A DNA stretch of 64,000 nucleotides from Zygaena filipendulae (lineage: Eukaryota > Arthropoda > Insecta > Lepidoptera > Zygaenidae), in NCBI GenBank assembly GCA_907165275.2, contig OU015659.1, positions 1,034,501-1,098,500 on the forward strand, read 5' to 3'. Positions 1-12,007 of this stretch are shown here, in pieces; within the stretch, counting starts at the first letter, position 1, and each line of letters starts with the position of its first letter. The position numbers were made by a program, and so were the translations under genes. The notes under the pieces are model-generated. The model made no database searches and was not told where the DNA came from. It was given only the letters and a program-made list of their open reading frames with translations.

Positions 1-526
1 TAATCAGATTACTCAGAAATCCCTGCTTACAGGCTACAGGTGTTACACGTTATTGCCATAGATAGGTCCCAATCTCAATCTTTTGCCTGGAACTCCACAG
101 ATTTGGACAAGCGATCTAACTAGACATTTAGGAGTTTTTTAAGCGCAGAAAGTTACCTAAATATACATAAATGTACTCGTAAGTACCTACCTGTGTAAAT
201 CTTTCGATGGAAACCTTTGTCGTTCACGGGAAAAGTCATGGTTTGTTAAAAGGCGTCAACGCGTCTTTGCTTAATTTGCACTTAACAATATACAATGTAT
301 TTGTAAAACAATCGAACTTGTTTTATACCGCGGTACTTAACTACTAACTGCCTATGAGTTCAATGCGTTAACTGCATGTTTACCGTTTGTTTGTGAACTA
401 TGTTTTCAAATAATGCACCGTGTTAGACATAAACTAAAATAATTATAGGTAATTATGTAAACTCTTCGACCACAACAAACTTTGTGCAAAATTAAATTTC
501 AAAATTAATTCTGCACCAAGATAATA
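1..526. other. AT-rich flank, nothing recognised
   Basis: Unique-looking AT-rich sequence upstream of the first family A element. I see no long open frame, RNA gene or inverted ends. It is either 5' flank or part of a 5' UTR intron of the host gene that starts coding at 20359. Confidence 0.4.
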
Positions 527-849
527 GGGATGTTGACTACTTTTGAAAATCAAAATTCTAATTAGTCCGTCAGTTAGAAAATAAAAAAACAATAGACACG
601 TATTTTTTGCTTTTTTAAATAAATTAAAATATACAGAGATAAAGCGCATTAAAGTTTAGGATGAGGAGGTCGTGACGTCACTAACCGCAAAACCGCCATA
701 CAAACTGTCAGAATAGTGACGTCACACGAAATTTCAACTCAATATATCGCCGTTATTTTTTGATTGCGTAAAAAAATAAAAAATACGTGTCCAATATTTT
801 TTAATAATCTACAAGACGGACTAAAAAATAAAAATTAGTCAACATGCCC
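527..849 (+). mobile_element. Family A element, copy 1 (CRE-bearing MITE-like)
   Basis: Non-coding unit of 323 bp, nearly identical to 2886-3209 and 17426-17749. Its ends are imperfect inverted repeats (GGGATGTTGACTA at the left; GGGCATGTTGACTA as the reverse complement of the right end). Two perfect CRE palindromes TGACGTCA lie at 673-680 and 717-724. The copy nested in family B (17426) suggests a 2-bp AT target duplication. It has the look of a non-autonomous DNA transposon; superfamily not determined. Confidence 0.85.
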
Positions 850-1135
850 ATTATCACTATGGGAATCGAATCCCTGTCCTTCAGCAATCCGTTATACCGT
901 AATCTAACAATACATACATACTTTCTCCCACGAATTAGTTCGCAAACGTTTGTGAGTGGTGCCCCTGTAGGCAAGACTCCATCATCTTTTTACCTAATCT
1001 TCGTGATTTTCCGAATATACGTCATTGTATGTAACTCAAAACAAAATTGATAGTAAATCCAAAAGAAAGGTAAATAGTCCTAATACACACCTGGGATATA
1101 CTTATACATTTATTCATATTTACTTAAGCATACTT
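850..1135. other. Spacer, nothing recognised
   Basis: Short spacer between repeat copies. The palindrome GGGAATCGAATCCC at 861-874 resembles a tRNA T-arm on the - strand, but no rest of a tRNA could be seen. Confidence 0.35.
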
Positions 1136-1370
1136 GGACATAGATAAGCAATAGTGTGTTAACCCACATTGGAGAAATTTTGAGTAAATCGCGTTTTAAA
1201 AGTATAGCACCTTTTTGTGTCAACATTTTTTATGTTCAATATTTAGTTACATATTTAAGCAATGTAATAAGGTAAACACATAATTAAAAAACGTTCCCCA
1301 ACTCTCAATAAATTGTTCTGAATCAATAACTTAATTTTGTGGGTTAACATGTTATTGCTTATCTGCGTCC
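1136..1370 (+). mobile_element. Family C element, copy 1
   Basis: 235-bp non-coding element with long inverted ends: left GGACATAGATAAGCAATAG, right (reverse complement) GGACGCAGATAAGCAATAAC, both continuing to GTTAACCCACA. It is flanked by the exact 4-bp direct repeat ACTT (1132-1135 and 1371-1374). Five related copies occur at 51289, 52496, 55662, 61189 and 63531. It is a MITE-like DNA element. Confidence 0.9.
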
Positions 1371-2269
1371 ACTTATGCATCCGCATTGTAGATGGAAGCA
1401 AGATTAGTAATTTGGGACGGTCGTTAAATCTGATTGCAATCTATCAACTAAAGTTCAACGACTGAGGAAAGTGTTTACATACTACATAGAGTAGTATGTC
1501 TGATGCTGGCTATACCAACGCACGTCGTGTGAAGGTTTTCTGCACCAACAACCGTTACCTCTGCAACGTGCCCCGCCCACGGCCCACCGCTTAGCTATTC
1601 AAGATTACCAAATACGAGATTAATACAAAACATATTAATTTTTAATAGACATGTTGCGTCGTTAATACTTAATTATGTCTGTACTTACGTATATTATTAT
1701 GATAAATAGCTACAAGTGTTACATTCAGAAACAGTTATTATACAATTAATTTAATTAGCGGTGTGTGTATGCTTGAATTTTTGTTTTTGTAACATAAAAT
1801 TGTTGAAATAAAATAATGTATTTGTGCACTGTGCATGTAATGACATGACTTTTAAAAGTGTGTGAGCGTTCATTTAAGAAATCCAACTACTTTTTTAGTT
1901 AAACAAGTCGGTCAAAACCTGTATTGGTATGTGGATTTAGTTTCGATTCAACTTTTTGGAGCGGGTTAATCTTTGTGTTTCAAATGAAGACTTGCGCAAG
2001 GTTTTCCCGTTTTCCATTGAAGTTGACCATACAATTTGATATCCGAGCAAATCGAACCGGTCACGTACCCAGTATCCGCCACGGCTTTCAGTCACCAGGT
2101 GAAATCGGCGGAGCAAGAAGTCAGTTATAAGGCACAAGAGCACAGCTTAAGTGAGATTACAGAGATAATACAACATAATATTATAGCCCTGTACATTTCT
2201 TTTATAAATAGATAGGTACTAAAGTATTTTAGGAACAGAGGTTTTGGCATTAAACTTTGTTCTCCTGAC
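1371..2269. other. Non-coding stretch, nothing recognised
   Basis: AT-rich sequence with only chance open frames of about 68 codons on both strands near 1924-2143. No repeat partner was noticed elsewhere in the window. Confidence 0.35.
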
Positions 2270-2505
2270 CGCCGCACTCAGAGTCGACTTTAATGATTAC
2301 TTAGCTAAGTATAGATTTTTAAAACAAAACTGCCGCAATCAGAAAAGTTTAAAAAAATAATGTTAATTGGCATTTAACTAATTAAATTACATCTCATTGA
2401 ATGCCAATTAACATTAATTTACTGATCGTCTTTGATTGCGGCAGTTTTGTTTTAAAAATCTATACTTAACTAAGTAATCATTACAGTCGACTCTGAGTGC
2501 GGCCG
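2270..2505. mobile_element. Family G foldback element, copy 1
   Basis: Two arms of about 70 bp face each other: left 2272-2343 begins CCGCACTCAGAGTCGACTT, right about 2427-2503 is its reverse complement ending GACTCTGAGTGCGG. The arms enclose a second smaller inverted pair (TTAATTGGCATT / AATGCCAATTAA). The GAGTGCGGCCGT end recurs at 16303-16398 and 29953-30096. It is a palindromic non-autonomous DNA element; superfamily unknown. Confidence 0.75.
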
Positions 2506-2885
2506 TGAGAGATTCATTCCGCCGAGCCTGACCAAACTGTGAGTCTAAAAATTCGAAACTTGGCACAATACTTCCTTGAACAATAGGCAATCTAAGAAAG
2601 GGATCGAATGTCCAATTCAACCCGTAAAGTTTGAAAACATCGAAACGATCATGAACTGTGAAGTGAATAACAATAAGCATACCTGGGTCTACTGCGCTTC
2701 AGTTGACTTTGTTTAGGATGGTAAGATCAATTTTAATTTTGCGCACCGAAAATCTAATTACGATTGGCAGCAAGACTGCCTTCTTTCACTTCAGGGTCAT
2801 GGATACCTCTTTTGTCTGGAATTTTTAAATGTAATTTGTAAATAGACCAAAATTAATCTTACATGACTTGACTATGACATTAATA
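2506..2885. other. Spacer, nothing recognised
   Basis: Intergenic or intronic sequence. The 88-codon open frame on the - strand here runs into the family G arm and shows no recognisable domain, so I do not call it a gene. Confidence 0.35.
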
Positions 2886-3209
2886 GGGATGTGGACTACT
2901 TTTGAAAATCAAAATTCTAATTAGTCCGTCAGTTAGAAAATAAAAAAACAATAGACACGTATTTTTTGCTTTTTTAAATAAATTAAAATATACAGAGATA
3001 AAGCGCATTAAAGTTTAGGGTGAGGGGCTCGTGACGTCACTAACCGCAAAAATCGCCATACAAACTGTCAGAATAGTGACGTCACGCGAAATTTCAACTC
3101 AATATATCGCCGTTATTTTTTGATTACGTAAAAAAAGAAAAAATACGTGTCCAATATTTTTTAATAATCTACAAGACGGACTAAAAAATAAAAATTAGTC
3201 AACATGCCC
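2886..3209 (+). mobile_element. Family A element, copy 2
   Basis: Full-length 324-bp copy of family A, same orientation as copy 1, with point differences only. CRE palindromes are at 3032-3039 and 3077-3084. It starts GGGATGTGGACTA, so one end base differs from its sisters. Confidence 0.85.
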
Positions 3210-3387
3210 ATTGACTATATAGTATATACATTGTACGTACAAGCAGTTCGCGCGTACTTCGAAGGAGTACTTTGTACTGAGATAAAAAATATTTTGATAA
3301 TATTTATTCATTACCTACCAACTCCGTTTATGCATAACATAGTCATAAATATAATATACAAAATATATTCAAACTGTTATATCCTTA

Positions 3388-3873
3388 CATCTTCTATACT
3401 TATAATAAAACTGTAGAGAGGTCAATTCTGTACATTGAATATATATTCAAAATTTATATTGGAGGATGAATGGTGGTCGATACTGATGCCAAAAATGCAA
3501 TCAGCAAATTTTTTGTCTGTCTGTCTGTCTGTCTGTATGTGCACGCATAGGTCAAAAACTACTGAAGGGATTTTAACCAAACTTGGTACGATTGCAGTCC
3601 ATACTCCTGGGCAGGTTATAGGCTATATAACATTACGCTAAGACACATAGGAGCTGAGCAGTGACGATAAAGAAGCAAGTCGGACGAAAATGCGCTTTCG
3701 AGCTCTTATCCTGGCATACGTTTACTCAATCACGCAAAAACGGCAGAACGGATTTGGATGAAATTTGGCATGCACGTTGTCAGGGGTACAGAGAAGGATA
3801 TAGGGTACTTTTTATCCCGGAGTTCCCGCGGGTACTCCGAAATTACCGCGGGTGAAACCGCGGGGCACAGCTA
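3388..3873 (+). repeat. Family J/D SINE-like composite
   Basis: Starts with an AAACTGTAGAGAGGTCAATTC block shared with 21475-21815 and, inverted, with 22290-22592. It runs through a TGTCTGTCTGTCTG tract and ends in the lepidopteran tail ACCGCGGGTGAAACCGCGG..CACAGCTAG. It is probably a non-autonomous retroposon using the 3' end of an RTE-like LINE; the exact family is inferred, not checked. The open frames inside are chance frames. Confidence 0.7.
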
Positions 3874-3889
3874 GTTATAAAATAAAGTT

Positions 3890-4072
3890 CTCCGCCGCGT
3901 CTCTCTGTCTGTCTGTTCACGAAAACTTTAAACACTACTGAACGGTTTTTCATGCGGGTTTCATTAGTAAATAGAGTGATTCAAGAGGAAGGTTTGTATG
4001 TATATGAGTGTTCATCCTGGAATTCCTCAGGGAACTCCGAAATTACCGCGGGTGAAACCGCGGGGACAGCTA
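3890..4072 (+). repeat. Family D SINE-like copy
   Basis: Second tail-bearing unit directly after the previous one: TCTGTCTGTCTG tract, CACTACTGAACGG block and terminal ACCGCGGGTGAAACCGCGG..CAGCTAG. Confidence 0.7.
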
Positions 4073-4554
4073 GCTTATAATAATAGTAGATCAAATGAGA
4101 AAACGGTGATTAAAAGTTAATATCTGTTAATGATATTGTGGTTACATCCTTTTATATTCATAAATATTGTAATTTATTTAAATGAAACGTAATATGCGTC
4201 TTCAGCGCGAGTATTATTGAGTAATGATGAGTCATTCGTCGCTCTTTACACTCTATGTAGTCCGGGTCGCGATTGTGACTCACTCACAGTAGTGACTCCG
4301 ACACAATATCAACAATTGCAATATTACGCTAATAATTCCTACACAAAGAGTAAATAAATTTTATTATTAAATTACAGTTCAAAGAAGCGAAACGCTTAAA
4401 GCTTACTAATGTGACATTTCTAAATAAATTTACGAACTTTTAGCGGTTTTGGCTGGAAAAAAAAAATTTTGTCCCTTAACTTTTGATATAATTTTCTATG
4501 TTTAAATATTAAAAATTAAAACTAAGTAGACCAAATTATAGGTACTTACCTAAA
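4073..4554. other. Spacer, nothing recognised
   Basis: AT-rich sequence between SINE-like copies; no open frame or inverted structure of note. Confidence 0.35.
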
Positions 4555-4747
4555 TTAATATTACAAATGCGAAAGTAACTGTTTGTCTGTCTGTTACGCT
4601 TTCACCGTTCACGCCTTAACGGCTAAACCGATCATCATGAAATTTTGCACACACATTGTCAGAAGGACATAGGATACCTACTTTTCATCCCAGAATTCCT
4701 GCGGGATCTCCGAAATTCCCGCGAGTGAAACCGCGGGGAACAGCTAG
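4555..4747 (+). repeat. Family D SINE-like copy
   Basis: Begins AATATTACAAATGCGAAAGT, contains GTTTGTCTGTCTG and a CATCATGAAATTTTGCA block, and ends GTGAAACCGCGGGGAACAGCTAG. It is the common short unit seen about 20 times in the window. Confidence 0.75.
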
Positions 4748-5739
4748 TTATATTATAAACGTATAAAATTAAAGAGTCAGTTAGTAATATTAACGGCATT
4801 GATATATTATTAATACATCAATGATTAACGGTCGATATTTCTCAAAAGTTTTTTTTACTTAATAGGAGGTTATGGTCGGATAAGATAATTTAGCTTTTTT
4901 CCGACATGCACCAATACATATTATAATTTAACTACAGGCCCCTTATTCACATGCATGCAGAATATTAATTTCTAATGTTTTGGCACCTGAAACGTTTGGG
5001 ATTGTGTTTTTGGGAAGTGCGTTACGGGCACGGAATGTTGTTGGTCACACTGAACAAGACCCCAGATTACAAAGCTTCGATGGTCTAACGTAGAATTGAA
5101 TTTATTGTGTGATAATTTAGTATTAAATAAAGTTCAAGATAATTTTTTAAGTGCAACTAGCCATAAGTTAGATCGCTGACGCAATTTGATAAGAATAAAT
5201 ATTTATCAAATCCTTATAAACAGTCTTTATGAACTAATATTTAAATGCTAAGACATTCATTCATATATGGAAGCAACGCGAGCTGTTTGTCCGGGTGTTA
5301 TCGCGCGTTATCATGTGACAACAGTTCTCAGAAACGCCTACCTAGAACCCCAGGTAGCGCCCGTCGTAAAAAAAAAACATTTCACTAGTGATGGGATGTG
5401 ATACATCCATCCGTATATCGATGTTTGCTTTAATTAATCGATATGAGAGTATTTGCACTATAATTAACAAAAAGGAAGCCAACTGATTTGATTGCAGGGA
5501 AGAATGATACTATTCACTATTGACTAATAGTTATAGGTAGCATCAAAGACATTCTATCTAAGCTTGACATTGATGATTAATGTGTGAGTTGAGATAATAA
5601 TCAACCTCACATTTTAAGTTAGGCACGAGTACACTTTATTTATTTATGTAGTTTATTTACACTTTTAAGAAACATTAATTTGTATAAGTTTTCTAAAGCA
5701 AGCTAACTTACAGATCTTAACGTATTTTATAAATAAATA
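4748..5739. other. Non-coding stretch, nothing recognised
   Basis: About 1 kb of AT-rich sequence with no supported gene or repeat. It was scanned on both strands for open frames and inverted ends. Confidence 0.35.
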
Positions 5740-5802
5740 AATATAATATAAATAATAAATAAAAAAAAATAAATATAATTTAATAATATAAATAAATAAA
5801 CC
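5740..5802. repeat. AT-rich simple repeat
   Basis: Low-complexity AAATAAATA / ATAATATAAATA run just before the left end of a family B element. Confidence 0.8.
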
Positions 5803-5804
5803 CG

Positions 5805-7143
5805 ACCAGTGGCGCTAGGATGCGTGCCACGATATATTTATCACACGAAAGATAAAATTGTCGATACGACAAATATTTGTGGGCGTCCAAGCAAAAAGGT
5901 TCAATAGTGGGGTATTGAGTTAAGACTAGATTCGGTATCTAGAATAATCAATTGATAGTAAAAATTGAAAAAATATTCAAAAACTGGCACATATTTTTTT
6001 ATTAGGCATGTGATTCTGGAATAAGCTTTATTTTTATATATTATTGTAGATTAAGGTATTTTATGAAATTGTAAATAATTGAGCATTTATTAATATAATC
6101 AATTAAAATCGCGGAAGTATTTTTTTCACTCAACTTTACAAAAGTCTTATATCTCGGAAGAAGGAGCCTTTTTGCTTGTACGCCCACGTTTATCACCGTG
6201 ACAAGAAATGACAAAAAATTTAGTTTTTGGCAGGAACCATAGATGGCGGTTTCATCATTTATTTTCGTGGCGATTAAAACAATTTTAAAAGTAGATTCTG
6301 TTGTGCTTATGAACAATAATTTTCGCAGTGCGGGTTATTTCTTAAAAGTTAATAGTTCCTAACCAATTTTAAAAAATTTAATATAATATATTAGTAGATA
6401 TTATATATCAGTTTAATATTACTCAGGGATAATTGGAAATTTATAGATTTTAAGAATATCAATTTGAAGATTTTACTTTTTGAATTTAATTTATTTAATA
6501 TAATTTATTTATTTAATTTAATTTATTTAATATAATTTATTTATTTTATTTTATTTATTTAATATAATTTATTTATTTAATTTATTTTATTTGATGCAAT
6601 TTATTATTTTATTTTATTTATTTAATCTAATTTAATTTGTTTAATCTAATTTTATTTACTGAATTTAATTTATTTAATTTAATTTTTGTTAAATTTTATG
6701 GGTTATTTTCCTGATATAAATGAATTTTAATTTAATTTAATACTACTACTTTGCATTTTTTTCGCCTTTCATTCCTCGTATTTCTAATATTTTCGTATTA
6801 TTAATATTATATATATTATTAATATTGAATTCTGATTGAATTATAATAAAGTAATACCATGTTATTCGCAATTAAGAACGAATTTTCATTTTATCGCGCT
6901 CACCAATCGTCGACGATAAAAATGTGAGAAAATAACGACAAAGTAGACAAAAATACATTCAAAAGTGCCGCATGTTAGGGATTGTCGACAATTTTATCAT
7001 ATATCGTTTTCTGCCATACAAACATTTTTTGCTGCCATGTTACCACTGGTAGACAAAACGATATAAGTACGAGTTTGTCGACGAGAATCGATAAAAGGGC
7101 TCGATAAAATTTTGTCATGTGCCGCATCTTAGCTCCGCAGTGG
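5805..7143. mobile_element. Family B element, copy 1 (long form)
   Basis: The left end (ACCAGTGGCGCTAGGATGCG) and right end (GCATCTTAGCTCCGCAGTGG) are the inverted termini seen in the short copies at 7259-7494 and 17241-17795. The first 140 bp and last 135 bp match those copies; the middle, about 1.06 kb of AT-rich sequence, is absent from them. It is either a longer family member or a short one split by an insertion. The middle has no transposase-like frame. Confidence 0.65.
6475..6690. repeat. TTTAATTTA / TTTAT low-complexity block
   Basis: Over 200 bp made almost only of TTTAATTTATTTAATATAAT-type units, inside the long family B element. Tandem slippage is the likely origin. Confidence 0.8.
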
Positions 7144-7258
7144 ACAGTCGGTTGCCAAATTATTCGACCATTCGTCTATTAATTATCTCTGTTATTAAAA
7201 AAACCATTATGAATAATACCTTTGACGACATTAGACAGTACCTATAATTTAAACATGA

Positions 7259-7494
7259 CCAGCGGAGCCAGGATGCGCAACATGATATGTTTATCGAACG
7301 AAAGATAAAATTGTCGACACGACAAATATTTGTGGGCGTCCAAGCAAAAAAGTGCAGTAGTGGGGTATTGAGTTAAGACTAGATTCGGTTAAACATTTTT
7401 TACCACTGGTAAACAAAACGATATATTATGTCGACTAGAATCGATAAAATGGCTCGATAAAATTTTATCATGTTGCGCATCCTAGTTCCACTGG
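7259..7494. mobile_element. Family B element, copy 2 (short form)
   Basis: 236-bp element, CCAGCGGAGCCAGGATGCGC at the left and the inverted equivalent ending AGTTCCACTGG at the right. Internal motifs are ATCGATAAAATGGCTCGATAA and a conserved core around GTGGGCGTCCAAGCAAAAAA. It lies only about 115 bp after copy 1. It is a non-autonomous TIR transposon. Confidence 0.8.
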
Positions 7495-7844
7495 CCGCAT
7501 TCCGAATTTCTTCGATTTTTTTTCACTAACTAGCTAACGAAACGGAACATACCACTGCCGTCAGCGCCTATCATCATGGAATCGTTCTCTTATCGATCCG
7601 TCGATATGTCGATCGTCCGACAAATTCCAGAATGTGTCCCAACACTAGGCGCTCAACATTCTCACTTCCCGCTGCTGCGATAAAGTGGTGTTTTTTCAAC
7701 CTTTATCCCTAGAATAATTGTTGTTTTTTTTTTCATTCACTGGATTTCGGGGCTCAGGTTATCGGGATCACCAATTCCGCACCGTCAGAATGCCGTACAG
7801 ACTACAGCACACACACAAACAGTATTTCCAGTTTTTTTTTTTAA
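7495..7844. other. Unique-looking non-coding stretch
   Basis: Mixed-composition sequence, less AT-rich than its surroundings, with several TCGAT-type motifs. I see no open frame or repeat partner, so a regulatory role is possible but unsupported. Confidence 0.3.
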
Positions 7845-8056
7845 ATCTTATATATGTAAAGGTAAAAAGTTTTTAAGTTCGGATCTAGGGGGTAATCTCT
7901 GAAACTATTGAACCGATTCTAAAATTTCTTAGAGAGCTGCAGCATCCCTTTGTGGCGTAGGATATTTTTTATCTTGGAACAAATAGCTCCAGCGGATATA
8001 ATATATATACCTACCGAGATTAATGCAGGTAAAACCGCTGGAGGAACAGCTATTTG
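7845..8056 (+). repeat. Family D SINE-like copy, diverged
   Basis: Contains the block AACTATTGAACCGATTCTAAAATTT, a degraded version of the tail, and ends GGAGGAACAGCTATTTG. It is more diverged than its sisters. Confidence 0.5.
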
Positions 8057-8789
8057 ATCCGTGATTACTAATAATTTAGGTCTTGGAATAGGACATACGG
8101 TAGTTCCATCCTGATATAATATTATGTAGAGTTCCCGCGAGAATTTCGAAATCGAAAATTTAACTGATCTTTCAACGATTTATTGTGACGAAAACAAAAA
8201 AATCAGTGACGGTTTTGTAAAAAAGGAAACCGAATTTAATATTAATTTTGCATAGGCCATAGCATGCTGCTCGTGCAGTTAGATTGAGGAATATTTCAAA
8301 ACAGCTTTTCAAGTTCCTAACAAAAACGGATCGACGAATCAATTAAAGACATGGGTATACGAGAAGTTTGCCGTGTGTTTAATTTATTTATTTAACCCTT
8401 TCACCGCATATCCCCGTCACGATCAACGAAAGACGTGCTCCTGGGGCCAGGCACTTAATATTACGTTACTAACAAACCAGTGCACCTGCACTGACTATTT
8501 TATTTATTAATTTAAATGATAGATATTAAGCATTGCCAACATAAGGAGAAATCATGCCTAAAGCGTGTAATATGGAGGTAATGGCCATGTTTTTGTAGCC
8601 TTACCCACGCCTTAACTTATTAAGGTAACAAAAACGTGGCTAAATAGGGTTAATCAGACACAAATCACACAAAAGGGGTTTACACTCATATATCGGACTA
8701 AGTTTTGAGTATGTTTTTTCAAATTTAAAATTTTTAATTTTAAATTTATAATAACAAAGAAAAACTGCCTTTTCGAGTAGTACTTTTAT
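8057..8789. other. Non-coding stretch, nothing recognised
   Basis: About 730 bp without a supported gene, repeat or inverted structure. Confidence 0.35.
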
Positions 8790-9012
8790 AGTAGATTATA
8801 CACCAAGGGGATAAAGCACTGTTTTATGTCACGGGCGCTACATTGAATCCTGAACATAACGAAGGACTCCAAATTTAACTCCCGAGCGCAGCGAGGGTGT
8901 TATAAGTTAATTCCCGACCAAAGGGAGGGAATTAAGATTGAGTCCTGAGTGCAGTGAGGGATTCAAGCGCCCAAGAAAAAAACAGTTTTATCCCTGTGGT
9001 GTATACTCTACT
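8790..9012. mobile_element. Family H TIR element
   Basis: About 223 bp. The left end AGTAGATTATACACCAAGGG and the reverse complement of the right end (AGTAGAGTATACACCACAGG) match, and both continue into GGATAAA..CTGTTTT. The inside has GAGCGCAGCGAGGG-type steps. It is a single copy in the window and probably a MITE. Confidence 0.7.
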
Positions 9013-10803
9013 TTTCTCACATAATGCGAGACAATAAAAAACCAGGCTTAGTAGATCCTATATAGCCACTTCTTTCAGCTGGCGTGGCCTACTCGATTTG
9101 ACAAACAAATGAAGTTCGTCTCACTGCGAATCTAGTGGGCCACGGCTTCGGTCTTCGAAAATCGAGTTGGCCGCGCCCGCTGAGAACACATTCTGTTTAG
9201 CGAAATGAGACGTTATGGACATAGCAATAAGAATTATGAAAGTGAAAATCACATTATTGACCAGCGGGTTATAATGAAATTCAATAGAACATTATAACCC
9301 GGCTAAAGCCAAGAGATATAATGTCTTGCTTTCGGTAAGGTTTACATGACATATAATTCGGCATTGTCGAGCATGTGGTGTGAAAAGAATATTAATATTT
9401 TTCAGCCTTCTATGCAAATTCGTATTATCATATAATCTGTGGTATGGTTATGTTTTTAACAGATCACAAGTACCTAGTTCTTTACCGTCTATTTAAATGA
9501 ACACAAAAAGACAATAAATGGACAATGCGTGTCAACGGACGCGCGGACATAAAAATAAATACATTTTGTGTGCATTATGACGTCATACAGTGTACGAGTG
9601 TATGACAACAATGGCACACACTTAGCAACATATAAAATGTTAAATTTTGTGGGAACATTCAATATACATTCTGCTTGTCAGTTGTAAATCTAAGATTCTT
9701 CGCTTGTCAGTACTAAAATCTAACTTGACTTGTCAAAATTAATTTGTTTTTGAAATGTTCTCTTTATCTGTGGTTTTGGCAATAGGTACTATCCATATAC
9801 CGACTACACTGAAAAAGCATCCACCGCTAATAGTTGAATACGAAAACACACAATTTTAATCTTAGTTCGTAAAGATCTGGTTTCATTTTCCAGTGATGGA
9901 GTTCAATTCAAATAAATGAAAATAAAAATTTTTTTTTTTAAAACAAGCCTTATCATCTGTAATGAAAGATACTCATCATAACAAAAAATGAGCTCGATTC
10001 GTCGGTTCACAAAGTTTACAAAGTTCTTTACAAAGTTTCAGTCCCTACATTCCGGCTTCATCATCAGGTCACTCCGGTGTAACGATAATATTGCATTGTC
10101 AGTTTTTTATCTCAATCGGATACTAGCCACTGGTTAATTTTTTTTTTACCAAGAACATTACAAGTCAAATGCTTGTAAAACATATTTAGTTACATTTTTT
10201 GGTTCGTTATTTTATAAAATGTATAACGATTTTTATTTTCACTTTGCTAGACGTCTGGCATGCCCGGGGCAGCTTTCGCGAAGGGGCACAGAGTTCGGGA
10301 TAATTACATCAACGAGTACTAGGGTAGCACAAACGCCGCACCACTGCGTCCAGCGTCTGGCAGGAAGCCCTAAATAAACACACAATTATGTATACCTAAT
10401 CCTACTTCGCTCGAATCGTGAAAAGTGGTACAGACAGAAAACATCTGAGTACCAACCTACCTATTCAAAATGTTAGCAATAATATATTATGAATCAGTGT
10501 GATCAAAGAGCGTCATGTCAATGTCGAGGTCTTTCATGAGATTATCAGGAAACGCTCTAGGTAAGTATCTTTATAGAAATGTTTAATTTTGAATATTAAC
10601 TACCCGTATTAAGCCCTCTTCTAATCTCAAAATGAACAGATTTCCAGAGCCACGATTGCTACACGAATGACCGGAATAAGATGTCAAAACAGGTCTATTT
10701 TTAGATTTTATTTATTCATGAAATTCTCGCGCATACGCGTAAAGACCTACTACGTATATTTTATTATTATCTTCCAATTAAAAACGGTCGATATATCTGA
10801 TGA
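9013..10803. other. Non-coding stretch with one small hairpin
   Basis: 1.8 kb without a supported gene. GGGTTATAATG at 9266-9276 pairs perfectly with CATTATAACCC at 9290-9300. A GC-richer patch at 10255-10370 shows no frame. Otherwise nothing recognised. Confidence 0.35.
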
Positions 10804-11047
10804 TTTCTTCTTCATAAAATGGCGTCTATAATTATAATTTGCCAATGGCCCAATGACAATGTTTCTTAATAATAAAATCTCTTCATCTACTTTTTCAATT
10901 ATGGCGAAACGCCAATGACAATGTTAGATTGTTCCCCAAGTTAAAACATGGCTCTCTTAAAAGCCAGTTTCTGCTCAGGGTCCAAAATAGATGCTGAAAA
11001 GTGACTGAGATAACGAAGACAAACGTGACACGCGTGTTTTCGGTACG
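10804..11047 (+). repeat. Family E dispersed repeat, copy 1
   Basis: Starts CTTCTTCATAAAATGGCGTC and ends near GACACGCGTGTTTTCGGTACG. Similar copies lie at 31905-32141 (+) and 57108-57350 (-), with a partial copy at 57389-57465 (+). No inverted ends are visible; class unknown (possibly a SINE or LINE fragment). Open frames on both strands here are shadows of the repeat. Confidence 0.75.
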
Positions 11048-12007
11048 GCTTTCACTCGTCAACAACCGTCGATATATTTTACCTGTTATGACTATAAATA
11101 AATTATGTGATAACGTTTTGTTGCTTACTACACGGTACATTTATATATACCTATCTATGAGTTTGTCGCTAGGGACTATCGCTACCGCTTCCCCTGGGAC
11201 TGGATAGCGTTGGATCTCCAGACAGACATGCCTCTCTAGTGCTTCACTCGTGTAAATTTTCGAAAGTACTCGTTTAGAGATCGAATAACGCGAACAGACA
11301 GACTAGGGCTTCAAACAGAGTGCATAGTTCAAACTTTAAGCTTTTCAAAGCTAATATTCTTCGCTCACTTTAATGTAGATTTTGTCATTTAATTTTCTAT
11401 CCCTCGGAAACAGTACTTCTTTCTAAGTAAAATGTATTTTAAATTGGTATATGCGACATTTCATGATGATCGGTTAGGTTAGGCGTCGAAGCATAACAAA
11501 CAAACTCACATTTAGTTTTATAATATTAGTTAGGATTGGAGTTCCCAAACGCTAATGAGCTTGTGTGTTACGGTGATGGAGGGAAATGTGGCGTGTTACT
11601 GCGTGTTGGTCTCACTAAATTTAGATTTTAAAATTAACGAGTTCATTTCTATCAATCTGATGCTTAATTAAATAACATTAAAAAATAACATTTTATATTC
11701 TCCGTAGTTTCAACATAAACACACGCCTTGTTGTCAGCGGTACAGAAAAGTTTATAGGGTACCTACTTTTCATCCCGGAATTCCTGCGGGAACTCTGAAA
11801 TTAACGCTAGTGAAACTACATGAAATTTTTCATACACGTTGTCAGGAATGACAATAAAAAAGTAATCTTTATCGCTTTTGTAGTTAGTTATTTTTGTAAT
11901 TATGTAGGTACCGACCGGATTTTTTTCGGCACGGATAGTGTCATAGTAGTACGCATACACTGTTTGTTTTAATGAACTTCAGTTGTTTTCGCCACAGAAG
12001 AAATAAT
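11048..12007. repeat. Spacer with two SINE-like fragments
   Basis: Contains a - strand family D fragment near 11455-11535 (CATTTCATGATGATCGGTTAGG then ACAAACTCACATTTAG) and a + strand tail fragment near 11735-11870 (TTCATCCCGGAATTCCTGCGG). The remainder shows nothing recognisable. Confidence 0.5.

Noticed and set aside
861..874. tRNA T-arm-like palindrome GGGAATCGAATCCC
   Set aside because: No acceptor, D-arm or anticodon arm could be placed around it on either strand.
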